This document shows, piece after piece, positions 36,800-44,504 of a DNA stretch of 64,000 nucleotides (positions are counted from its first letter, which is position 1; the number at the start of each line of letters is the position of its first letter). The DNA is from Pigmentiphaga sp. NML080357. Lineage in GTDB: Bacteria > Pseudomonadota > Gammaproteobacteria > Burkholderiales > Burkholderiaceae_B. Location of the stretch: contig NZ_NINW01000029.1 in assembly GCF_002188465.1 (NCBI RefSeq), forward strand, positions 62,001 to 126,000, in the 5' to 3' direction. Below the pieces are notes generated by a model. It was given only the letters and a program-made list of their open reading frames with translations. It made no database searches and was not told the DNA's origin. The position numbers and the translations under genes are program-made.

Positions 36800-36820
36800 C
36801 GGTTCGAGAACCGTTTCTCG
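36800..36820. promoter_or_regulatory. Overlapping inverted repeats in the glycan-operon leader
   Basis: Two mutually exclusive hairpins share bases: CGGTTC-GA-GAACCG (36800-36813) and CGAGAA-CCGT-TTCTCG (36805-36820). A further inverted repeat TTGTTG/CAACAA (36753-36758 and 36766-36771) lies closer to the glycosyltransferase start. They occupy the only gap (143 bp) before the nine-gene operon, so they may be operators or an attenuator. No U-tract follows either. Confidence 0.35.
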
Positions 36821-36882
36821 GTTGTGCAGCGCATCCTATTGGCCAGTAACGCTTACACAACCGTGAACTTCTTGCCACCCCA

Positions 36883-37404
36883 TTACAGCGTCAGGCCGCG
36901 GGTCTCGGTTTGGGCTCGTCCTTTGACGATGGCCTTGAGGCAGGCCGCCACGGTCATCGCGAAAGCCTCGTCGTACCAAGGATGTGCGCCGCTGGACGCC
37001 ACGACGTAACCGTCGAGGCACGCCGTCCCCCATAGGGTCGAGTCGTTTTTCTGCAGAAGTTGCGGGTATGCGGTCTGGACGAGGTGGCTGTCCAGGCCCG
37101 TGCGCCAGCTCAAGTAGGCCTTGCCGCGCGCGAACGCCGCATAGTCGGCATCCCAGTGCTGCGGGTCGCCCACGGCGTACTCGTAGAGGATGGCTTCTTC
37201 GAACTGGTCGCGGGCGGGAGAACTGGCGGGATCCATGATCACGAGGTAGAGAAACCCGCTTTCGCCCACCCGCTCCTTGTCCTGCATCGCGGCTTCGATC
37301 AGTGGCAAGGCCATGCGGACAGCCTGGGCGGCGGCCTGCCTGTCGGCATAGAAGCTCGGCGCGGATATCGTCGGTGACGAGGCGAGGAAGGGATTGGTGT
37401 TCAT
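36883..37404 (-). CDS. Conserved-looking hypothetical protein, possibly GlcG/HbpS-like
   Basis: 173-residue soluble protein, no signal peptide or transmembrane segment. AGGAG lies 6 bp before the ATG at 37404, so the gene is convincing. I do not recognise it firmly. The order of features (an early helix FYADRQAAAQAVRMALPLIEAA, a central ARGKAYLSWRTG helix, then GTACLDGYVVASSGAHPWYDEAFAMTVAACLKAI) resembles the GlcG/HbpS fold, a small alpha/beta protein that in Streptomyces binds haem and senses redox state. The resemblance is by eye and weak. It lies 33 bp after the ABC-receiver fusion on the same strand, so it is probably co-expressed with it. Confidence 0.7.
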   Translation of the reverse strand: MNTNPFLASSPTISAPSFYADRQAAAQAVRMALPLIEAAMQDKERVGESGFLYLVIMDPASSPARDQFEEAILYEYAVGDPQHWDADYAAFARGKAYLSWRTGLDSHLVQTAYPQLLQKNDSTLWGTACLDGYVVASSGAHPWYDEAFAMTVAACLKAIVKGRAQTETRGLTL

Positions 37405-37437
37405 AGGCGCTCCTGTTCGAAAATCGATGACGCGGGA

Positions 37438-40179
37438 TCATGCGGCCGGACCGGCGGTAGGCGGCTGGTCGGAGGACCGGGGCCGGCGGGCATCGCGGGC
37501 CAGCGTCGCCACGGTGGCGGCCAGCTCGGCGGGTTCCACCGGCTTGCCAAGGTGGACCTGGAAGCCGGCCAGCAGCGCGCGCATGCGGTCCATGGGCTGG
37601 GTCCGTCCGGTCAGGGCCACGGCCGGCATGAGATCCGGAAGCGCCGTCGACCGGCGCGATTCCATGCTGCGTATTTCCTGCAGCACCTGGTGGCCGTCCT
37701 CCTCGCCCAGCGAAAGGTCGCACAGCAGCACGTCGGGCCATTGCTCCGAAGGGGTGCGGTCCAGGTATTCGAGGGCGGCCTTGCCCGAGTTCATCGGCAG
37801 CACTTGCGCCTGGTAGGTCTCCAGTACCGCGCCGATCTGCTCCAGAACATCGGCCTGGTCGTCGATCACCATGACCCGTATGCCGGCCAGCGACACCGCG
37901 GAACCGCCCGCGCGGTCATGTCCCGCCGGGACTTCCGAGGCGACGGCGCGCAGCGGCAGGCTCAGGACGCGGGTTTCGCCCCTGCCCGTGGACGGCACGC
38001 GGGTGAGCAGCTTGCCGCCCTGTCCTTCGACCAGCGCCCTGATGTGCATGGGATCGAAGACCGTCGAGCCGTCGCCCAAGAGAGGAGCCGGCGTGGCGCC
38101 GTACTCCATCGCCACAATGGCTTCGTCGTCGCGTCCGTCGGTAATGGACAGCAGCGCGTTGCCCTCGACCGCGTCCAGCCGGAGTTCCATGCGCCCGCCT
38201 GGCGGGCTGACCGCGATGGCGTTCATGCAGAGCTCGGATACCACCTGTTGCAGGGTACTGGGATCGCCGGTGACCCGGTATGCCTGCGAGCCCATGAAGG
38301 TGTAGAGCTCGATGGAGCGCTCTTCGATGAGCGGCCGCAGGCCATCGAGCACGCCGGCTACCAGCGCCACCATGTTGACCGGTTGCTTGCTGAGCTTGCG
38401 GCTGGTGCGCTCCAGCTCGCTCTGCTTGAGCTGCAGGTTCCACATCTGGGCGTACATGCCCTGGCTGGCAAGCAGCGATTCGTGGGTGCCGCGTTCGACG
38501 ATGCGGCCCTGGTCAAGCACCAGGATCTCGTCGGCGTCCACGACGGTGGAAAGCCGGTGCGCAATGATGAGGGTGGTCCGGTCGCGCGACAGTTGCGCCA
38601 GCTCGGCCTGGATCGCGCGTTCGGCCAGCGTGTCGAGTGCGGAGGTGGCTTCGTCGAAGATGAGAATGGGCGGGTTCTTCAGGATCGCCCGCGCGATGGC
38701 GATGCGCTGGCGTTCGCCTCCCGAGAGCTTGACTCCGCGCTCGCCCACCATCGTCTCGTATTGGGCGGGCAAGGCGTTGATGAACTCATGGATGCGCGCG
38801 GCGCGGGCCGCCTCGATGATCTCCGCCATCGGGGCGCCCGGACGGCCGTAGGCGATGTTGTAGGCGACGGTTTCGTTGAACAGCGCGGTGTCCTGGGGCA
38901 CCATGCCGATGTTCGCCCGCAGGCTTTTCTGGTCGACGGCGCTCAGGGCCTGTCCGTCGATGGTGATGCGGCCGTCGTCGGGGTCGTAGAAGCGGAACAG
39001 CAGGCGAGCCAGCGTGGATTTGCCCGAGCCGCTGCCGCCGACGACGGCGACCGTCGCGCCCGGAGCGATGCGGAAATCCACGTCCCACAGGATCTGCCGG
39101 CCCGGCTCGTAGCTGAAATCGACCGATTCGAACCGGACCTCGCCGCGCGACAGGTCCAGCGGCGCCATCGTGTGCCTTTCGTCTATCTCCGGCGGCGTGT
39201 CGAGCAGCGAGAACAGCCGTTCGGCGTTGATGACCGCGTCCTTGGACTGGCGGAAGATCATCCCCAGCGTGTTGAGCGGCAGGCTGATCTGGATGATGTA
39301 GGCATTGACCAGAACCAGGCTGCCCACCGTCATCTGGCCCAGCACCACTTCGCGTCCCGCCAGCAGCATGACCGCCGCGACGCCCATGGCGATGATGGCG
39401 CTTTGCCCCACGTGCAGGACGGACAACGCCTGCTGGTTGGCCACGCCGGCCTCGCGCCATCGCTGCAGCAGCTTGCGGAACCGCACCAGCTCGTAGTGCT
39501 CGTTGGTGTAGAACTTCACGGTTTCGTAGTTGAGCAGGGTGTCGACGAGCCGGCCGCTGGTGGCCGAGTCGGCGGCGTTCATCGCTCGCTGCAGCGCCGC
39601 CCGCCGCTCCGTCAGGGCGAAGGTGAAAATGCCATAGCCGAGCAGCGCCAGCACGACGATGACGGTGAACCAGATGTCATAGCCGACCGCCAGCACGCCG
39701 GCCACGACCGCGATCTCGAATATCGTGGGAACCACGGTGAACAGCGTGGTGCCGAGCAGGAAAGTCAAGCCAGCGGCGCCGCGTTCCACGTCGCGCGCCA
39801 GCGAACCGGTCTGCCGCGTGACGTGGAAGCGTGGACCGAGCTTATGCAGGTGCGCGAACGTCCGCTCGTTGAAGTCCGCCACGACCTTGTGCAGGACCGG
39901 GGAGAACACCACGTCGCGCAGCTCGTTGAACAGCGTCCCGAGAAAGCGCAGCAAGGCGTAGGCGAGGAGCAGGAACACGGGGACCACCAGCGCGCTCGTT
40001 GGCTCGCCCAGTTCGTCCACGATGACCTTCAGCACCATCGGCACGGCCACCATGACCAGCTTGGCGAGAATGAGCAGCCCCAGGGCCGTGAACACGCGCC
40101 GACGGGCCTCCCATATGGGCGGGCCCAGCGTGCGTGCGAGTTGTCGGCTGATGGGCATGGCGCCCTGGTCTCTGGCCAT
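37438..40179 (-). CDS. ATM1-type ABC exporter fused to a histidine-kinase-like ATPase domain and a receiver domain
   Basis: 913-residue single chain. Residues about 20-330 are the six-helix ABC exporter membrane domain of ATM1/HMT1 type (HLHKLGPRFHVTRQTGSLARDVERG, LLNYETVKFYTNEHYE). The nucleotide-binding domain has Walker A GGSGSGKST near residue 380, LSGGERQR near 485 and ILIFDEATSALD near 506. Normal exporters stop near residue 600. Here it continues into a histidine-kinase ATPase-like domain (GDPSTLQQVVSELCMNAIAVSPPGG, N box near 650; SITDGRDD, G1) with a poor G2 box, and then a complete receiver: IDDQ near 768, the phospho-acceptor in LLCDLSLG near 817, ALTGRT and HLGKPV. No phospho-accepting His domain is present. 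GAGGAG lies 10 bp before the ATG at 40179. ATM1 relatives export glutathione or metal-thiol compounds, so this may be a signal-gated exporter. Confidence 0.93.
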   Translation of the reverse strand: MARDQGAMPISRQLARTLGPPIWEARRRVFTALGLLILAKLVMVAVPMVLKVIVDELGEPTSALVVPVFLLLAYALLRFLGTLFNELRDVVFSPVLHKVVADFNERTFAHLHKLGPRFHVTRQTGSLARDVERGAAGLTFLLGTTLFTVVPTIFEIAVVAGVLAVGYDIWFTVIVVLALLGYGIFTFALTERRAALQRAMNAADSATSGRLVDTLLNYETVKFYTNEHYELVRFRKLLQRWREAGVANQQALSVLHVGQSAIIAMGVAAVMLLAGREVVLGQMTVGSLVLVNAYIIQISLPLNTLGMIFRQSKDAVINAERLFSLLDTPPEIDERHTMAPLDLSRGEVRFESVDFSYEPGRQILWDVDFRIAPGATVAVVGGSGSGKSTLARLLFRFYDPDDGRITIDGQALSAVDQKSLRANIGMVPQDTALFNETVAYNIAYGRPGAPMAEIIEAARAARIHEFINALPAQYETMVGERGVKLSGGERQRIAIARAILKNPPILIFDEATSALDTLAERAIQAELAQLSRDRTTLIIAHRLSTVVDADEILVLDQGRIVERGTHESLLASQGMYAQMWNLQLKQSELERTSRKLSKQPVNMVALVAGVLDGLRPLIEERSIELYTFMGSQAYRVTGDPSTLQQVVSELCMNAIAVSPPGGRMELRLDAVEGNALLSITDGRDDEAIVAMEYGATPAPLLGDGSTVFDPMHIRALVEGQGGKLLTRVPSTGRGETRVLSLPLRAVASEVPAGHDRAGGSAVSLAGIRVMVIDDQADVLEQIGAVLETYQAQVLPMNSGKAALEYLDRTPSEQWPDVLLCDLSLGEEDGHQVLQEIRSMESRRSTALPDLMPAVALTGRTQPMDRMRALLAGFQVHLGKPVEPAELAATVATLARDARRPRSSDQPPTAGPAA

Positions 40180-40273
40180 AGGCCGCAAGCTCCTCGGCGC
40201 GCGGGGAAGGCGCCGGTGCGCGGCCCACAGCAATATGCGTACCCGGGAGGCGATCGTTGCCGGTCCCGAGAGC

Positions 40274-41206
40274 CTAGCGTTCGGGCGAGGAGGGCGCGGA
40301 CCGGTGACGCGGCAGCGGGGCCGGCCCGGCCCCCGGCGCAGCGCCTTCTCGCAGCATTCGGCGCATGGCCGCCACGTCGGGCGGAACCACTCGCCGCTGG
40401 AGCAGGATCCAGGGCAGGCCGCGCAGTACCGCGAGCGCCAGTGCGCCCGGGTTTTCCTTGCCGCGAACCTCGCGCATGACGCGCGCGGTCTCGCGGCAGG
40501 CCTCGGCCAGCGGCAGGCGCAGCCAGGCGGTCCAGATCTCGTTGCGGGCCAGCAGCCTCCGTCGCCCCGGCGCATCGCGCCGGGGCGACGGATAGTGCCG
40601 CGTCACGATTTCCGGACAGTAGGCGATGCGCCATCCCGCCGTCACCAGGTCCAGCGCCATCAAGGCTTCTTCGGCGCCGATGAAGAACGCCGGGTGATAG
40701 CCGCCCGTCTCCAGGAAGGCGCAGACGCGCATGATCGTGGCGCCGGCGAGGAATCCGAGCAGCACCTTGCCCGGCAAGCCCTGCGAGGGAAGAGGGCTGC
40801 TGGCCATGCGTTCGCACGCAGGATCGCGCCGCGCTTCCTCGCCCACCCGGACCTGCGCGCAAATGGCGGCCAGATCGGGATGGCGGTCCAGGATGTCGGC
40901 CGCGCGATCCAGCGCATGGGGCTGCCAGCAGGTATCGTCGTCGCAGAACGCGACGTAGGGCGTGCGCGCCCACCTCACGCCCAGGTTGCGGCCGGCGGCG
41001 CCGAGGTTGCGGCCCGCGGCGATCACGTGAATGTCCGGCCACGCTGTGCGCAGGGCATGCGGCGTGCCGTCCGCACTGCCGTTGTCCACGACGCAAAGCC
41101 GGACTCGATCGGGCAGTTCGCGCAGCTGCCGCACCGTGCGCAGGACTTCCTCGCACCTGTGGTGAGTCAGGACCACGATGGTGACGCGTGCGTCAGCGGG
41201 GTTCAT
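40274..41206 (-). CDS. Glycosyltransferase family 2 protein
   Basis: 310-residue GT-A enzyme. VTIVVLTHHRCEEVLRTVRQL, LCVVDNGSADGTP, AAGRNLGAAGRNLGVRWA and the DXD-like FCDDDTCW near residue 90 are visible. IGAEEALMALDL supplies the late acidic base near residue 185. No transmembrane segment is obvious. The start at 41206 overlaps the PIG-L deacetylase gene by 14 bp, so the two form a unit: a sugar is transferred and an N-acetyl group may be removed, or the reverse. The ABC fusion gene begins 94 bp downstream. Confidence 0.9.
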   Translation of the reverse strand: MNPADARVTIVVLTHHRCEEVLRTVRQLRELPDRVRLCVVDNGSADGTPHALRTAWPDIHVIAAGRNLGAAGRNLGVRWARTPYVAFCDDDTCWQPHALDRAADILDRHPDLAAICAQVRVGEEARRDPACERMASSPLPSQGLPGKVLLGFLAGATIMRVCAFLETGGYHPAFFIGAEEALMALDLVTAGWRIAYCPEIVTRHYPSPRRDAPGRRRLLARNEIWTAWLRLPLAEACRETARVMREVRGKENPGALALAVLRGLPWILLQRRVVPPDVAAMRRMLREGAAPGAGPAPLPRHRSAPSSPER

Positions 41207-41876
41207 ACGCTTCCAGCTTCCAGTATCGCTCGGGCAGCCCGGTATCCTCGTAGCCTCCCTCGCCGAAGGCACGCAATTGGCTCGCGTACCAGCGGACGGC
41301 GCGTTCCTTGGCCGGCGAGCGCGAGGCCGGCCCGGCGACCGGAGTCAACAGCAAGCCCGCCTGCAACAGCGCGGCCAGCCGCTTCTGCACGAGTCCCGCG
41401 TGGCGCCGGTACAGCGCGTCTTCGTAGAACAGCCAGGCGAGCGAGCCATGATCCCGATACAGCTGCATGCAGGCCGCGTGGGCGAGGAGATGGTCGGAGT
41501 GGAACAACCCCAGTGGGACCGCGACCGTGCCTCCCCGCAGCCGGCCGAAGACCGGAGCCAGATGAGCGGCCACGTCTTCCGGCAGGTAGTTGCCGCCGTA
41601 CTGGGCATCCATCAGATCCAGCCATATCGGCTCCGCGCCCAGTTCGGCCAGTGCGCGGGCATCCTCTTCCCGCCGCGTGCGCACGGCTTCGTCGGCGCTC
41701 AGGAAACCGCAGCGCCGGTCCCAGTCGGTGAGCGGGATGTCGTCGGGGCAGCCGGCGAACAGCGTGACCACCTGGCCGCGGTCCGCAAGGTCGAGCAGGG
41801 CGCCGCAGCTGAAGACGCCATCGTCCAGGTGAGGCGACACGACGGTCAGCAGGTCTACGGCATCGAGCGATTTCAT
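41193..41876 (-). CDS. PIG-L family deacetylase
   Basis: 227-residue zinc-dependent N-acetylglucosamine deacetylase-like protein (LmbE/PIG-L/BshB group). The metal site is visible: SPHLDDGVFSCG (PHxDD) near residue 14 and FHSDHLLAH near residue 125, the second histidine pair. Also RREEDARALAELGAEPIWLDLMDA. Such enzymes remove the acetyl group from GlcNAc linked to inositol, malate or a glycan. Here it lies before a GT2 gene in the glycan region, so an N-acetylated sugar intermediate is likely. It is divergent from ugd across 129 bp. Confidence 0.93.
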   Translation of the reverse strand: MKSLDAVDLLTVVSPHLDDGVFSCGALLDLADRGQVVTLFAGCPDDIPLTDWDRRCGFLSADEAVRTRREEDARALAELGAEPIWLDLMDAQYGGNYLPEDVAAHLAPVFGRLRGGTVAVPLGLFHSDHLLAHAACMQLYRDHGSLAWLFYEDALYRRHAGLVQKRLAALLQAGLLLTPVAGPASRSPAKERAVRWYASQLRAFGEGGYEDTGLPERYWKLEAYEPR

Positions 41877-42005
41877 CGGACATGGTCATGGGGACGATGG
41901 GCCCTTACCTTGCCACTGTTCGCCTGGCACAGGTGTAACGATGTTGCGCGGCGACCGGGGAATGGATCTTGCTGTGCGCATGGCGTTTCTCTCGGGAGCA
42001 AGACC

Positions 42006-43373
42006 ATGAATCTAGCCGTCATCGGCGCGGGCTATGTAGGCCTGGTCACCGCGGCCTGCCTGGCCGACGTGGGCAACAAGGTGTATTGCGTAGACAGCGA
42101 CCCTGCCAAGCTGCACCTGCTGCGCGGCGGCCACCTGCCTATCTATGAGCCGGGTCTCGACACGCTGGTCGCGCGCAACACGTCGGCCGGCCGCCTCGTG
42201 TTCACCGACGACCTGGCGCTTGCCGTGGCCGACGCCGACGCGGCCTTCGTCGCGGTCGGCACGCCGCCGCGCGAAGACGGCGCCGCGGACTTGGGCCATG
42301 TGCTGCAGGCGGCCCTGGAGGTGGCCCGCGTCGCTGCGCGCGACATGCTGGTGGTAATCAAGTCCACCGTGCCGGTGGGCACCTGCGATCGCGTCCGCGA
42401 GGTGATGGACGCCGAGCTGGCTCGCCGTGGGGCGCCCTACGAACTGCTGGTCGCCTCCAATCCCGAGTTCCTGAAGGAAGGACACGCCATCGACGACTTC
42501 CAGCGGCCGGACCGCATCGTCATCGGCACCTCAGACGAACACGCCTGCGCGCTGCTGCGCGCGCTGTACGCTCCCTACAACCGCAATCGCGACCGGCTCA
42601 TCTGCATGGACGTTCGCTCGGCGGAGTTCACCAAATATGCGTCCAATGCGATGCTGGCCGCCCGGATATCGCTCATGAACGAACTGGCGGGCCTGGCCGA
42701 ACGTGTCGACGCCGACATCGAGGCGGTGCGGCGCGGAACGGGCGCGGATCCCCGCATCGGCTACGACTTCCTGTACGCCGGCGCGGGCTATGGCGGCTCG
42801 TGCCTGCCCAAGGACGTGCGCGCACTGGTCCGGCTGGCCGAGGAGTACGGCGCGCCGGCCGACATACTGAACAGCGTGCAGGCGGTCAACATGAGGCAGC
42901 GGGCCGTGCTCTACGAGAAGCTCGAGCGTTTTTTCCACGGGCGGCTGGCGGGGCGCACCATCGCGGTCTGGGGGCTGGCCTTCAAGCCCGCCACCGACGA
43001 CATACGAGAGGCGCCCGCCATCGACTTGATCGGCCGCCTGCTTCGGGCCGGGGCGCTCGTGCGGGGCTACGATCCCGTGGCCGCCGCCAATGCGCTGCGC
43101 GCGCTGCGCCACGATGGCTTTTCGATCGCGGATGATGCCTATTCCGCCTGCGAAGGCGCCGACGCGCTGGTCGTCATGACCGAGTGGCGGGAATTCAAGT
43201 CGCCGGATTTCCGCGGCCTGGCGCAGGCCCTGCGGGCGCGCGCCGTGTTCGACGCGCGCAATATCTACGATCCCGGATACGTGGAGGCATGCGGATTGCG
43301 CTACGAAGGCGTCGGGCGCACCGGGTCTTCCTCGGTGCGCCGTCCGGCGGCCGTCCCGGCGGCGGTCCGGTAG
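42006..43373 (+). CDS. ugd: UDP-glucose 6-dehydrogenase
   Basis: 455-residue enzyme that oxidises UDP-glucose twice with NAD to UDP-glucuronate. IGAGYVGLVTAACLADVGNKV is the NAD-binding start; VGTPPREDGAADL near residue 83; NPEFLKEGHAIDDFQRPDRIVIG near residue 157; the catalytic lysine/asparagine in EFTKYASNAMLAARIS near residue 208; and the catalytic cysteine in GGSCLPKD near residue 263. GGGAG precedes the ATG at 42006. Its product is the substrate of the UDP-xylose synthase at 27101-28117, so together they give UDP-xylose. Divergent from the PIG-L/GT2 unit, convergent with Mn-catalase. Confidence 0.96.
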   Translation: MNLAVIGAGYVGLVTAACLADVGNKVYCVDSDPAKLHLLRGGHLPIYEPGLDTLVARNTSAGRLVFTDDLALAVADADAAFVAVGTPPREDGAADLGHVLQAALEVARVAARDMLVVIKSTVPVGTCDRVREVMDAELARRGAPYELLVASNPEFLKEGHAIDDFQRPDRIVIGTSDEHACALLRALYAPYNRNRDRLICMDVRSAEFTKYASNAMLAARISLMNELAGLAERVDADIEAVRRGTGADPRIGYDFLYAGAGYGGSCLPKDVRALVRLAEEYGAPADILNSVQAVNMRQRAVLYEKLERFFHGRLAGRTIAVWGLAFKPATDDIREAPAIDLIGRLLRAGALVRGYDPVAAANALRALRHDGFSIADDAYSACEGADALVVMTEWREFKSPDFRGLAQALRARAVFDARNIYDPGYVEACGLRYEGVGRTGSSSVRRPAAVPAAVR

Positions 43374-43387
43374 CCGCCGGGACAGGC

Positions 43388-44266
43388 TCAGCGCGTCTCG
43401 CCCGCGCCCAGCTCGGCCCCCGTGGTGGGGTCGACCTCGGGGTCCGACATGGTGCGGATCGAGAGATCTTCCACCGCGGTCTGTTCCTCGGGATTCAGGG
43501 TGACCTGGGGCAGGCCGTCGCCACCATCCACCGCGCACTGCTCTTCGCGGTCCGAGACGTAGGTGAAATGGGCATCGCTGTTCCATGAGCCGCGCATGTC
43601 CCCGGGGCCCTGCGACATGTTGAAGTACACATTGGTGAAGTGGGGGTCGCCCGGGAGCTTGCCGGGGGGGAAGTTGGGCGTCATTGCGTATAGCGCCTTC
43701 TCGAACGATTGCTGATGCGCGACCTCCCTGGTCATCAGGAATTGCAGCGCGCTCTTGACGCCCGGGTCGTCCGTCAGGTTGATCAGTCGTTCATAGATGA
43801 TCTTGGCCCGGGCCTCGGCGGCAATGTTCGAGCGCAGGTCCGCCGACGGGTCGCCGATGGAGTCGATGTAGCCGGCGTGCCACGGCGCGCCGCCCGAATT
43901 GACCAGCGCCGGACCGCCGCCGTAGAGCACCTGCGTCAAGTGGGAATCGTTGCCGGCGCCGGTGATCGAACGGTAGAGCTCCGCCGTTTCCTCGGTGGCT
44001 TCGGCCAGCTTGCCTTTGGCGCCTTTGTTGAGCATCGCGACGATGGTACCGATCACCTCGAGATGGCTCAGCTCTTCCGTGGCGATGTCCATCAGCATGT
44101 CCTTGCGGCCCGGATCGTCCTCGGCCAGGCCCTGGGTGAAGTAGCGACAAGCGGCCGCCAGTTCCCCCTGGGGCCCGCCGAACTGTTCCAGCATCAGGTT
44201 GGCCAGGCCGGGATTGCATTCCGATACCCTGACCGTGTATTGCAGTCGTTTGTTGTGCGCGAACAT
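43388..44266 (-). CDS. Manganese catalase
   Basis: 292-residue non-haem catalase with a dimanganese four-helix bundle. Ligand-bearing helices: ELAAACRYFTQGLAEDD near residue 36, ATEELSHLEVIGTIVAML near residue 68 (Glu, His), EARAKIIYERLI near residue 150, and MTREVAHQQSFEKAL near residue 178 (Glu, His). The C-terminal extension ending in PTTGAELGAGETR is typical of the family. AAGGAG lies 6 bp before the ATG at 44266. It would break down hydrogen peroxide in the cytoplasm. It is convergent with ugd and divergent from a chemotaxis receptor gene. Confidence 0.95.
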   Translation of the reverse strand: MFAHNKRLQYTVRVSECNPGLANLMLEQFGGPQGELAAACRYFTQGLAEDDPGRKDMLMDIATEELSHLEVIGTIVAMLNKGAKGKLAEATEETAELYRSITGAGNDSHLTQVLYGGGPALVNSGGAPWHAGYIDSIGDPSADLRSNIAAEARAKIIYERLINLTDDPGVKSALQFLMTREVAHQQSFEKALYAMTPNFPPGKLPGDPHFTNVYFNMSQGPGDMRGSWNSDAHFTYVSDREEQCAVDGGDGLPQVTLNPEEQTAVEDLSIRTMSDPEVDPTTGAELGAGETR

Positions 44267-44504
44267 GGAGATCTCCTTGACGAACGAGGCGTCGGTGCCG
44301 CAGGAAGCATGCCCGCGCCGGCGAAGGGCGTCCCGCCACCGGGATTTCCCTAGTGCCGGCGGGCCTTGCCCCCGGAAATACCCGCTCCAAAAACCGCTCA
44401 ACTCCTGTTCACCCTTGCCGTAAACACATACACGCCTGCCTGTGAAGGGATGTGTGCGCTCGAAACGACCGGCACGAGCCGGCAATAACGGTTTGGGGTA
44501 AGAA
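44267..44504. promoter_or_regulatory. Divergent promoter region of Mn-catalase and chemotaxis receptor
   Basis: 238-bp gap holding both promoters. It includes a short stem CCGGC-ACGA-GCCGG (44469-44482) just before the chemotaxis receptor gene. I looked for a flagellar sigma-28 site and found no convincing TAAA-N15-GCCGATAA. Confidence 0.3.

Noticed and set aside
37552-40479. Open plus-strand frame of 975 codons opposite the ABC fusion gene
   Set aside because: Antisense of a gene with clear ABC, ATPase and receiver motifs; the translated frame is rich in Gln, His and Arg with no domain, a common artefact of GC-rich codon bias.
44405-44500. Flagellar sigma-28 promoter before the chemotaxis receptor
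   Set aside because: TAAA is present near 44421, but no GCCGATAA-like box follows at the right spacing.
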